A DNA stretch of 64,000 nucleotides from Agrocybe praecox (Eukaryota; Basidiomycota; Agaricomycetes; Agaricales; Agrocybaceae), in assembly GCA_964017145.1 (NCBI GenBank), contig OZ024843.1, forward strand, positions 1,107,001 to 1,171,000, read 5' to 3'. A model generated the notes under the pieces. It did not search any database, was not told where the DNA came from, and saw only the letters and a list, made by a program, of their open reading frames with translations. How positions within the stretch are numbered: position 1 is the first letter of the stretch; each line of letters begins with the position of its first letter. Positions 47,548 to 57,944 of the stretch are shown here, piece by piece. A program made the position numbers and the translations under genes.

Positions 47548-49109
47548 CGTAACCCATTGGCTTTAATAGTTTAAACGACGGCCTTTGTCAAAGTAACCAT
47601 GTTAGAATATTTCAACACCGTTTCAACCGCAAAGGGGGTCGTTCAAATAAGAAAACGTACATTATCCTACATATATGGCATACAGCCACGAATTTCCGGT
47701 TGAAATCAGGACCTCACGGTTTAAAAGAGAATATAATAGATTAAATGATTAGATACATCCAACACTGTTTACATTTAGAAAATAAATCAAACCACGTTGA
47801 TAATTGATAACACTGTTGAATAATGGATAGGTAATTCAACCGTGTTGACTCTTATTCAACGTGATTGAGAAAAACTAACTATGCTAATTGGTTGACTTGT
47901 AGTCAACCACGTTGAATGCTCCACTGAGAATCAACGAGGTTCAAATAAAGTCAACCGCGTTGAACGGTTAACTAAAAGTCAACGAGGCTGAGAAAAGAAA
48001 AGAAAAACTAACTACAACAGAGAATGAGGGTAGGTTCCATTGACGATATCTTGTGCTCGTGTCGCGGTCAATGGCTGTAAAGCACCACCTTCCAAGCAAA
48101 TCCATGGGCGGACAAACATCATACTAGCAATAATCCCCGTTGACCTCCTGTACGGGTGTGGTGGCTGTCTTCTCATTGCCATCTAACACAAGGGATGTTA
48201 CCTTGGCATATGGATGGTGACCAGTGGCCAATGTCGTTTAAAGGGATGGCGCTGTGTCGGGTGAGGAGGGAGTTCATGAAGTCGTCAAGAAAAAAGCGGC
48301 AGATTTGCGGGGCGTTTGCTAGCACATAATATCACGTGTAACTCCGGAAAGTTCCGAACTCAGCCAGTAATTGGTTCTCCGATTGTTTTTCGGACTTTGA
48401 ATGCCACTTCGAAGTCCGAAATGATGAATTGAGAATACATTGTTTCGTTTCCACCCCCACCAGTCCCCACCGTTCCTCTCACCTTGCATCTCGCACCCTC
48501 TTGTATCTCATTAAAGTGCTCACAATTTGAACTCAACTTTATTTCTTTCCTTCCACTGTCCACACTCCTGTTGAACTCTACGGCTCACCTGGTCCTGAGC
48601 TGGGAATCTTCCAAGAAGACTCTGTACCATTAACTTTTCCGAGGAGATACATGATGGGAAGCAGCTTCGGGTGGGTTCCAAGTGCCTTTTATTATCATTT
48701 TGACACATGCCTGAAATCTTTTTCACCATTCCAGGCTGTCTATTATCAGTGAGTTGGGATGAAATAAGCCCTGTTTCTTTTTTTTCCCATATGTATTTCA
48801 ACTATGAGAGTCAACACGGTTGAATTACCTATCCATTTTTCAACAGTGTTATCAATTATCAACGTGGTTTAATTTATTTCCTAAATGTAAACAGTGTTGG
48901 ATGTATCTAATCATTTAATCTATTATATTCTCTTTTAAACCGTGAGGTCCTGATTTCAACCGGAAATTCGTGGCTGTATGCCATATATGTAGGATAATGT
49001 ATGTTTTCTTATTTGAACGACTTCCTTTGCGGTTGAAACGGTGTTGAAATATTCTAACATGGTTACTTTGACAAAGGCCGTCGTTTAAACTAAAGCCAAT
49101 GGGTTTCAT
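47548..49109. mobile_element. 1.56-kb element with roughly 300-bp inverted repeats and 8-bp target duplication
   Basis: Arms 47548-47857 and 48798-49109 are inverted copies (outer motif ACCCATTGGCTTTA, inner motif AACACTGTTGA), differing by only a few bases. GTTCATCC occurs directly outside both ends (47540-47547 and 49110-49117). The outermost 3-4 bases differ (CGT against ATGA), so the true tip is uncertain by that much. The interior (to 48797) has no transposase motif; short minus-strand frames (48360-48801) are unrecognised. Long arms with an 8-bp duplication suggest a foldback-type hAT- or MULE-related element, not assigned further. Confidence 0.85.
47795..47995. repeat. cluster of TCAAC..CGTTGA palindromic motifs
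   Basis: Several near-palindromes built from TCAAC and GTTGA half-sites (TCAACCGTGTTGA, TCAACCACGTTGA, TCAACCGCGTTGA and variants) lie just inside the left arm, with matching ones at 48808-48870 by the right arm. Position and spacing suggest subterminal binding sites for a transposase. Confidence 0.6.
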
Positions 49110-49117
49110 GTTCATCC

Positions 49118-49460
49118 ATTTCAAATGGTCGAGCGTGCCCCTCATCCGCACCTCTTACTATCACCCCAGGCTATGCGATACTGGTCAACGATTGTCGTGG
49201 ACAAGCTGCAGACAGGTACGTTCTTTTCATAGCTTCTTGTTAAGATGGTCCTTTCATGCTTCTTCCTTTCAAAAGCTGATCTCACTACCTCGATTTGGGC
49301 CAAATAGTACATAGCACATACAGGAAATGTGTCCTCGAGCCCGATCATCTCATTCACCATACATGACCCCATATTTCTACGCCTTGCACGTTAACACTTT
49401 TTACCTCTCAGGCTCTACTTGTTACTAACATACCGTCATTATAATAGGGGAACACCCCAC
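49118..49460. other. stretch without a supported gene
   Basis: A plus-strand frame starting near 49128 (reading ...MRYWSTIVVDKLQTG to a possible GTACG donor at 49217) could be an exon of the gene below; unproven. Confidence 0.25.
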
Positions 49461-49622
49461 ATGAGTCACAACCTTCTCCTCGGAAGCATCGTACTACTAC
49501 TCGTCATCGTACAAGTCCACCCACGCACAGTGACATGCACCCCTCCGCTCAACGCACACTTACCCACTCGCGAAGAACAAGTCGTCGTTGCTGCTTCTCG
49601 CGCAGGTTCAGGCCTGTATTAG
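49461..49622 (+). CDS. possible small secreted protein or first exon
   Basis: ATG 49461 opens MSHNLLLGSIVLLLVIVQVH, a convincing signal-peptide-like N-terminus, followed by RTVTCTPPLNAHLPTREEQ. The frame stops at 49622, but GCAG followed by several AG/GT choices near 49605 and a long open frame to 49956 allow further exons. No family recognised. Confidence 0.3.
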   Translation: MSHNLLLGSIVLLLVIVQVHPRTVTCTPPLNAHLPTREEQVVVAASRAGSGLY

Positions 49623-50554
49623 TATCGAAGTTCCAGTATTGGAGTTCCTAGCATCAATGCCGAGAGGCGCCTGCCTGAGAAAGGACTCGGACTATGTCCA
49701 ACGAAACGGGAATGGGAACATGGGCGTGGGCGTGGGAGGGTTGAGCGCTACGAGACCTATCGCTATCGCTATTCCCGTCGTCGTGAATCGAACGGAAAGG
49801 ATGGCGCAGGAGAGGGAGAAGATGACGGTCCCCATTTTTAAATACAACGGTCGACTCTTCATTTCGGCGAGCATACATGTGCCTAGACAAGCTGAGAGAA
49901 ACTCAAATGCTGCATGTCTATGGTACAAACTCCTTCCTATATTTGAAATCTGCTGATTTACTTGCGAGCTTCAGAGCCGTCGATGAACATGGCAGACCAA
50001 ATTTGAGTGTAGTATCTGGTATTTAAAGTACATAGTACATGTGCCAGAAAACCCCAAAACGTTCCTTTTTTTGAGGTAAGTCGCAGTATGATATAGTTAA
50101 CCCTTGTCTCTTGACTAAAGGAAGCATTTCACTGGATTCGAGGGCGCATATATTTGCATATGTACCTCCAAGAAAATTGTCGGGCGACGTATACACATCA
50201 TACCAGGGTAATTCTGGGATCTTGAGGCTGTTACATCTATATTAGAGAATTTAAGGTGCGTCTGTCGTAATCTTACATTCCAATTTTTTCTTTGTACCAA
50301 GATTCTCCCTTGCTTTGCCATACTATCAGTCGCAACACGCGTACGTACGCGCGACGCGTTGAGTGACACCAGTAACGTCATGCTCATGGTGTGACAGGAC
50401 GCGTGTGTTCGCAAATTATTGTGACAATGCTGGTATAATTGCATTTTGGTGTTTCTATTTCTTGCTACTTCTGCATCAGATATCATACAGCTTTTTTGTG
50501 TCGCTACTCCTGAGTAACTCTCGAATAGCGCACGTCAAGGCAACGTCAAGGTTT

Positions 50555-51690
50555 AAAAATGGCGCGTGGGACCATCAGGGATTACTTCACCCCCCCATAG
50601 CGCGTTCATTCTTCAATAGAGAAGCTAATCCAATACCACTCACCTCGACCGTGTCCCTCAACAACGCTGGTCTATCCACATCCTATTCCTCTCAGACCTT
50701 AGACCCAACGCAGCCATCGTCGCCATCCTCTCAAGATGCTGACGAGAGAAACCCCAACTCCGAGACTCAACTGCCCAGAAAAAAGTTCAAGCTTACTGCA
50801 ACTAATGGCCGTGAGATAGCGCTGAAGATAAGTCAACGGGAGAAAAAGGAAGTGAAAAAGGTTAAAACGGGGAAGGACATCGACGTATCAGGTATTGAGA
50901 GAAAAGAGGTGGCCTCCTCTTCCCGTCGTCTCAATTCGCGCGCGAAACTGAGTATGTTCCCTTCTTTTCCTGTTGATGTTACTCTCGAGGTAAGTACATC
51001 TTGATGTCCGTCTCGTGCTCACTTACACTCTGCCCGTTTTCTTCCGTACCCTTTTCTTCCTTACGTCGACTATCGTTATTGATGTCGTTCCCAACTTCTT
51101 GTTTGCGTGTAGGTACGCATTGCCTTATCGAAGACAAGGATGCGTTTCTCGCTGGACTGGAAGAAGTCAAACGATGAGCTGTGGAAGCGTCTGGTATCTG
51201 GTCACTAACAGAGTTAGCTGACGAAGGAAAAGCCGAGGAAATCATACAAAAAGCGGTGGATGACTTTGTAGAAACGAGAACCAAGAGCGTTATTACTCGT
51301 AAGAAGGTGCGCTTTGTATTCGATTTGTTGTCTTTCACGACGGCCATGACCTGCTGTGCTGATGTTTTTTTATGATACTGAAGCATGCATACGAATGGAA
51401 TAAATAGCAAAACATGAACGTCCAATTGCGATACAGGGAATTGGAGACTATAAAGTGGGATCGCTCCGCTTTGTACGTCGTTTTTCCTTCTTTCTTTCTC
51501 TTAAAAGAAAGAAAGCAAATACTAATCATATTTTTCACTCCTCCATATACAGCATACGAACCAAACTTATGGCCTTGGGATACTTACGAGTGCGAGATCC
51601 GATTTCTAGATAATCTGGACAAGGAGAACTGTTCGATTGTTCCGCCTCCGACCATTAAAACCTTTGGGTGCGTCAATCATTTTCTATGAG
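50555..51690 (+). pseudogene. F-box-like protein gene (broken)
   Basis: The plus-strand reading resembles the basidiomycete F-box family. A Ser/Pro- and Lys-rich N-terminus leads to FPSFPVDVTLE, an F-box start of the LPVDVLLEIF type, then a donor (GAG|GTAAGT at about 50990). Later exons read LTELADEGKAEEIIQKAVDD, VITRKK, HAYEWNK, RYRELETIKWDRSA and IRTKLMALGY with FLDNLDKE, which match the helical C-terminal part of that family. Breaks: an in-frame TAG follows HAYEWNK (about 51405), the ATG-led MARGTIRDYFTPP (50559) is out of frame with the rest at a run of seven C, and the exon around 51120-51230 has no clean frame. F-box proteins recruit targets to SCF ubiquitin ligases; this copy is probably dead. 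Confidence 0.5.
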
Positions 51691-52123
51691 GCTTATCGGG
51701 ATTCGTCTGATTTAAAATTGCAATACTACGCCCTACATACATGGGATATTATAGACGCGGTCCTGCGAATTGGGGCGACAAACATCCACAATTGAAACCC
51801 CTGACGGAGAAATGTTCGTTCTTTGTCCTCTATTCATTAATTTATCATCTTTATTCGCCATATCGATCATATTCACGTAGCTTAGAAGCGGACCGAGCCC
51901 GAGCTCGTGCATATTGATACTGTAGATATGTACTAATTTTTGTAAATATCAAACTGGTTTGTTCTCCAATTCTTATTATTCGCATCGTTTCAAGCATTAT
52001 GTTACTATATTGGTAGCGTATCTAATAAACCACGTTATGATATAAAAAATGTAGCATAATCTAGTGATAGGCTTACACTCGCCGTCCAGTATGCGAATGC
52101 CTGAGAATTAAGGAGGGATGATG
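51691..52123. other. stretch without a supported gene
   Basis: AT-rich; convergent 3' flanks of the F-box-like and TPR-like remnants. Confidence 0.4.
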
Positions 52124-52860
52124 CTAGTGCACTCGGGGGGCAGGTCCGTGGTGACGAGGGGTACCACCTTGCCGCCTTCGCGTTTGTGAAACAATACACT
52201 TTTCCCGTCGGGTGAATTGTGATAAGTACATATCAGGCCCGATTTCGTACCACCCCTCATGAAGGATGGCAACCACAGCAGGATCGTCGAGGATAAAGTC
52301 TACTGTCTCTACGACGTTGGTTCGAATCATAGCAGCTGTGTATGGAGGTCGGTCAAAGATACCGGTAATCCAATCCCTGTGATTCGCGCGTGAGGGTGTG
52401 AGTACGCTAGAATGAACAGCATATCCGGTGGGCGGACTGGCCTTGCGATTTTTTCCTGTTCTTTTGCTTTTTTAATCATGCCCATCTGTCTGTACATCCT
52501 AGCCATGTTTGCCCCGGCCCATAGAAGGTCCAATCCAAGTTCCTCTCCGTTACGCAAGGCATAGCCCAGACCCTGGAGAGCTTCCTAATAAGAGGTATCC
52601 GAATACTTGCGTTCATAGGATCCAAAACAAGCAAGATTTTCTGTCCGATAGTTGCCGGAATAGAATTGAACTGCATGAAGGGCCAGGAAGACATCCTTAC
52701 GCCTCACTGAAACCTCTAGGCTGCTGCTGGTGTACAATGCAAATAAGAAGATCGTCCAGGGTGTGTATGCCAGAGGTGAGCACTTACAAAGCTTTTGGGG
52801 TGGAAGGGTACTGCAAAATATTGGATCCAAGTGAGCGTTGACGATCAGGCAAAATAGCAA
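52124..52860 (-). pseudogene. TPR-like helical repeat gene remnant
   Basis: Minus-strand readings VRRKDVFLALHAVQFYSGNY, then EALQGLGYALRNGEELGLDL, LWAGANMARMYRQMGMIKKA, and after an intron TNVVETVDFILDDPAVVAIL. The ALQGLG...A...MARMYRQMG pattern looks like tetratricopeptide-type helices. A stop (TAG) separates the first two readings at about 52590, with no splice that would remove it, so the gene is likely broken. The family is not identified with certainty. Confidence 0.4.
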
Positions 52861-53595
52861 CAGTCGTTTCGAGGTGGGTCAGGTTGCCCAAGACTTTGAG
52901 GCTGTAAGACAGCGTCAATAGTAAAGCTTAAAGACGCGTCATCTCAACTTTTCTGTTTTCGAACCCGCGCCTTCCTTTCAAAATGATAAGTCATGAGACG
53001 CTGACTCTTCCAAGTGTGAAAGCAAGCTTCTTCATTGGTAGCCTTTCTCGACAAAAAAAACTCTAATAGGTGTAAGTAAACTAGACAGCAAAAGTAATAG
53101 TTAGTACTAGCTAATGAAAAAAGAGACGGACAAAAACAAAGCCATAATCATCCGAGTGAGACCCCATTCCTGATAGATAGATAAGCAGACAAAGACAAAG
53201 GCGGGAAAGGGGCGGAAGAAGAAGAAAAGAGATGACAGATGCTAGGAAAGCAGGAAAGATGGACACGAAGACATAGATAAGTAGACAAATGCATAGATAG
53301 ATAGGTAGGTAGACTGCAAAACATGAGACGAAAAAAAAAGGGAGAAAAAGAAAAAAGACGTGAAAGGACATGATCGATGATGAAGTGAATAGAGATGTCA
53401 CAGGGGGAGGGGCTGGAAAAATTTGCACGTCGAGTTGTGAGGGTGCGGTTTTCAAGGGTTCAAAAAACAAATTGCGTTTGGCCTGGTTATAGGGCGACTC
53501 CAGCCCAGTGGTCTTCATCCATTGCCCCCGTCTGTCTTCTCGGAACAATTCGACCACTCCTTGTAGTGACCACTGGCAGCGGGGGTTTCTCCTCA
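52861..53595. other. 3' flank of the C2H2 gene; purine-rich
   Basis: Contains GATAGATA and AAGAAA repeats around 53160-53360. The long minus-strand hydrophobic frame here is produced by the pyrimidine-rich complement and is not called. Confidence 0.5.
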
Positions 53596-54594
53596 TCAAT
53601 CATCCCCATCTTCGCTATCATCCTCATCTTCCCTACCATCCTCATGCAGCTGCGAGGGCCACTTACGATCACGTTGCCTCAGTGCGAATCTCTCGCTATC
53701 ATCCCCATCTTCGCTATCATCCCCACCTTCGCTATCATCCCCACCTTCGCTACCATCGCTATCATCCCTGCCATCCTCATGCGGCTGCGAGGGCCACGTC
53801 TCGCTATCAACCCCATCTTCCCTTTCATTCCCATCATCCCTATCATCTCTCCTATCATGCAGCTGCTCGTGCCGCCTATGATCACGTTGCCTTGCGAATC
53901 TCTCCCAACAAAAATAACACTTGTAAGGCTTTGGTCCAAAGTGCGACTGCAGATGCCTCTTCAAGTTGAACCCTCTCGTGAATGTCGAGTGGCAACCAGG
54001 AACAGTGCACGCAACGTTCGCATCCTGCCTGATAGAAGCTGCATCGGCGTCAATCGAAGTCGAGCTCTCCGCGCGTCGCATCCCAAGACCCATGCCGTTA
54101 CCCCTACTTGACAATGCCAGTCTACGAGACATACCCCCCATACCCAATCCTAACCCCATCCAAGGGCCATTGCCCTCCTCCAACTCAGGGCCATCGTCCT
54201 CCTCCAACTCTCCGTACCTCACTCTCGGCCTCGCATTCTGGACCTGGTATGCCATCCTGGACACATGGAGCGTTCCAATGCTCGCACTATGCCCATGGCC
54301 GCTCATATTACCACCGACTGCTTGCGAACCCCATATTTCGGCATCTCAATCTGACCGTGAGCCAGACGATGCTCGTCTGAAGTGGCCTACGGCGAAACCA
54401 GTGTTCGAACCGCCGCTCCCACCGAGACCAGGAGACAGCGATCTTCGGCTACCACCACCAGTGCTCCCAGGTCCGCCACCCGTGCTTCCGCCGCTGACCG
54501 AACCACCACTGACGCCCAGACTCATGTTTGGGACGTGAAGAGGATGCAAAAATTGCTGTTGCTGCTGGTAATCGAGGTATAACCCTCTTCCCAT
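53596..54594 (-). CDS. two-finger C2H2 zinc-finger protein
   Basis: A probable DNA-binding protein. The fingers (about 54030-53885) read C-TVPG-C then 12 residues and H-LQS-H, followed by C-YF-C then 12 residues and H-EQL-H, joined by FGPKPYK; both match the C2H2 consensus. The N-terminal part is Gly/Ser-rich with a QQQQQ run. The C-terminus is a very acidic Asp/Glu/Gly/Ser repeat region ending at TGA 53596. From MGRGLYLDY (54594) the frame is open except for one TGA at about 54346 (after SSGSRSD); it then continues in the same frame through GGNMSGHGHS. Translation may therefore start at the ATG at about 54306, or the stop marks decay. The first ATG lies only 28 bp from the duplication breakpoint at about 54622, so the original 5' end may be lost. 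Confidence 0.7.
53685..53800. repeat. short tandem repeats coding for an acidic tract
   Basis: Imperfect 18-base units of the TCATCCCCATCTTCGCTA type. On the coding (minus) strand they give DSEDGD/DSEGGD repeats at the C2H2 protein's C-terminus. A related tract lies at 53600-53645. Confidence 0.75.
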
Positions 54595-54621
54595 TGAGTT
54601 GAACTGAGCATGGTGAAGACA

Positions 54622-56747
54622 GTCATCTCCAGTCCGAATATAGGCACGAACAGCATAGCACTGGAAGGAGTGGTTCGTATATGAAAACCGATGACGATAC
54701 TCTGATGTAAGTCGATTGCTGGTTCGCCGGATCGGTAGGAAACCTGCAAATCTCGAAAGCCTGGCTGGATAGATGGATGCACGCTATGCACTTGAGGCGT
54801 TCTGACTTCACATTGCAAGATCGGTGTCTCAATTGCGTCGCTGTCAATAGCCTCGAGCCGCTTCATTTTGGCACGAGGAACTTTCAACACGATGCAAACG
54901 ACGGGCGGAATATCTTTCCACCCCACAAAGAGTCCAGACGGGTCGGGCAAACTTTTAAGAAAGTTTGGTCGGAAGATATTCAACGAGTCAAACAACCCTC
55001 GCAGGTAAAGTTGGCATGCAAGGTCTTGATAGTTATTCATCCCCATCGGGATCGTCCTGTCGGCAACAATTAGGTCGTTAAATTTCTCCATAATCCGAGT
55101 CCAATCAACTTGAACTCTTTCTCTGACGAATGCAATAAATGTCGCAAGGCTGCTGTGAACATAGTGAATATTAGTTAGCGAAGCTAACCTGTCGATTCGG
55201 GGGTCTACGAAGCTGTTGCTCCAATTTTCGTCAGAAGACATTTCCTAGTACACCCCAAAGAGAAATTGGGCCAGATCGTTTGGTTCACAAATCAGCAGTC
55301 TTGGGTCAGAGTCTGGCTCAAACACGCGAGACGGGTCGAGGGGGTACTTCCATGAAAGTGGTTCAAAAAGTTGACCTGACTCGATGATGCCCGCAGTCAA
55401 GATCTCATGTTTGTTAGACAAGGTGGTAAAATGGGATAAATGAAGAGCTAGAGAAACCCCAAGGAAAAGAGAAAGAGAAGGTATATCAGCAAGTCCCTTG
55501 CTCGACAATCCAGATGTGGCGATTCCAGTTCTAGAGGGATTGACAATCCGACGTGGTCGGTCGAGTTCGATGACGTTGTAGATAAGGGGTGCCCTGGCTG
55601 TGTTGGATTCAATTCATCTGGGTCGAGGTTTATTTGATTGTTTCCCCAAGGAAGAGTATAGACGCCGGTCTGTGTCAACTTTCCTCGTCCACATGCGTAG
55701 AGTGCATGACAAAATGCCAAGGATTCCCCTAAGAAGAATCGAATGACAAATTTGGGCGAGCCTACGGACAATATCCTATCCTTGGAGGATGAGCACCACC
55801 ACGAGAATTGGTTGACGGCAGTTTCGACTTCCCTCTCGTAAGTACCCACGGAGGCCGTTTCTGTGCCTCGAATGAAGGCGTAAGCAGGCGCGATGAAGAA
55901 GCAGCTGAGAGGATCTGTGCCGTAGTGGACATTGAACGCCTTTCCAGCCTGACAATAAGCGAAAGTGGGATTTAATTGTGGGGTAGATGTCGCTTGAGAT
56001 AGCTTCGATGATATAACGCCTGTCTCCCAAAATTTGTCCCTATGTTTACCCACATTTGGCGCAAATTCGAGGGCAAGGGGTCCAGCGGATCGTGGTGAAC
56101 CTGAACCACCATATTTCTCCCGGATGCGTTTCATATTGACGAGAAAGGATGTTTTTTTGGCGTTTTTCTCTGCGGCTGAGGAGCGATCATGTTCGAGATA
56201 GAAATTCCAATGTCGTTTGACTTCTTCAAGGGTGTGTTCAGTGCAGAACTTGATGGGACCGCCATATTTCGAATTCTTCCAAGTTTGCATATCGGAAGAA
56301 GCACGGATGAGTACCCGACATTGTTCGAGAAGTGTGTTGTATGATTTGTCATCGAGGAAGAAATTATAAAAAATTGACCAAGCATGGTAATGCGAGACTC
56401 CGTCAACAATCATTGTCAAAAGGAGAGTATTGCGTGCTAAATATTTTGATGAGATTGGGAAATCAATTTTCTGCCCGTAGTATATCATACCTAATATGGC
56501 TGGTTCCCAGTCGCAGCAGGTGAAATCCATTTCTCTATATTCTGGGGAATTATTAGGATAGTTTGTTCTAGTCATATCAAGAATCGCTTACTGGGTGTGT
56601 GGTCCGCGTAAATAGTATAGAGAATACTTCTCGGATCGCCGCACGCAAGGAGAAGAATATCCGCGTTTTCCTCCGAAGATAGCTGGCGAGTGAAGAATAC
56701 CGATTGGATAAAAAAAATTGTCTTGGACCAGACAACCGGATGTGCCA
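54622..56747 (-). pseudogene. MYND-finger protein gene, copy M3 (frameshifted, 3' truncated)
   Basis: Close relative of M2. ATG 56747 opens MAHPVVWSKTIFF, then TRQLSSEENADILLLACGD, YIYADHTP (GT donor at 56591), YREMDFTCCDWEPAI, ARNTLLLTMIVDGV, CTEHTLEEVKRHWNFYL and TLPWGNNQINLDPDE. One base is lost after LDPDE (about 55610), and about 80 bp are missing in the NVIETSNLTDHVGL region. The frame then resumes as GLADIPSLSLFLGV, LSHFTTLSNKHEIL, a TAG at about 55243, ENWSNSFVDP, FVGWKDIPPVVCIVLKVPR and FGLEMT. At about 54622 the gene stops abruptly and the C2H2 gene begins. The RHGPNN, ERCRTW and MYND-finger parts are absent. Confidence 0.75.
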
Positions 56748-56980
56748 TTGTAATGATTGGTGGGGTCGTTCAGGAAAGAGTTCAGACCTAAGAGACCTGA
56801 AAAAGTTGCATATTCATATGCATCTTCAGATAATATTTTTGGTCGTGATACTTTAACCGTAATGTATACCATGCGATAGTATCTATGTTGACCAGGAGTC
56901 TTCAAGTAGTAACGGAGAGGCCGCAGCACATGCGACGCAATACAGCGGGCGGTCGTTTTGTAGCCAAGTAGGACGGGAAA

Positions 56981-57689
56981 TCATGACGGTTTTGACATCG
57001 ACGATTTAGACCATGCATGTGGCTGGAAAGGTAGCAGTGCTGCTGCAACGCGTCTCCCTTCTTCAGATAAAATATTATAAGTTGAACAAGCATTCCTCTG
57101 TGTGCGTCATTAGAACTATTCACGAGAGAGAGAGAAAAGTCTCGATTCACCGTATCCAGGGTTTCCAAATGAATTCCTAACCCGGTCAGATATTCACTCA
57201 CGAACGGCGGAAGTTGTGCCAAGGTCTCGCCCGTGGCGAGAATAAGCATTTCTAACCTGATTTCGTGAATTCATAAAGATGGTTCGTTGAGCATTAGAAC
57301 GTACCAGGCCTTGGTGATACTACTTCAAATAGCTCGAAGCCATCTTCTCCCCAACCGCGCCATCTATCCTCCTTGTTTTTGGATTTGAGGTCTGATTGTG
57401 GTACGTCCTACAAAAATACCTTCCCTTCTAGAAAAATGGAAGGTCCAGGTATGACAAGTCCATCAGCTAGTTGAATTCCAGCATCCGAAATTGATGAGAC
57501 CTGTGCGGGTGGTGGGTCATCATATGCCAATAGATTGGTAAATGAACGGTCCCGAACGACGCGAGTTGTGTGAAGGTTCTGAGCTGGCAAGACGCGCTTA
57601 GGATTCATTTTTATTGTGGAAGCGCGTAGACTGCTACGGGATGCCACTGAATACCGTATAGCAGCATTTAAGGTCGATTGTAGAGACAT
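56981..57689 (-). pseudogene. NDUFAF3-like complex I assembly factor, copy C (nonsense)
   Basis: Open through MSLQSTLNAAIRYSVASRS, LAYDDPPPAQVSSISDAG and FLEGKVFL, then TAG at about 57408, where B has TGG (the conserved LWDVP Trp). Downstream sequence remains good, including the WRGW block and GLGIHLETLDT with the last exon, so this is one base change away from an open frame. It lacks both the B deletion and the A insertion. Confidence 0.8.
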
Positions 57690-57944
57690 TTAGAATATGT
57701 AATCAGTAGTAGAAGGCAAAGCGTTCGAAATTCAGATTGGTGTGCAGGTCATGTAAACCCTAACCAGATCTGCCGTCGACGGTCAACCGGTCACGGTGGA
57801 AGCTTTTGCCACTCTTTCGACTAGTACGATTTGAGCGTGTTCTGAACGCGTTTTCTCGAATCTGGGACCCAAAATTGCTTAGGACTCTAGTGTACCGCGA
57901 CGTGCTAGAACCCAGTGGACAACTACATCTTTTGGCTTATTAAC

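Noticed and set aside
53111..53599. 162-codon minus-strand hydrophobic frame that looks like a membrane protein
   Set aside because: Produced by a purine-rich, GATA/AAGA-repeat strand; no start context and it overlaps the C2H2 3' flank.
53395..54111. 238-codon plus-strand open frame rich in Ile and Pro
   Set aside because: It is the complement of the acidic repeat and zinc-finger region of the minus-strand C2H2 gene, whose finger motifs are specific. The plus reading is repeat-driven.
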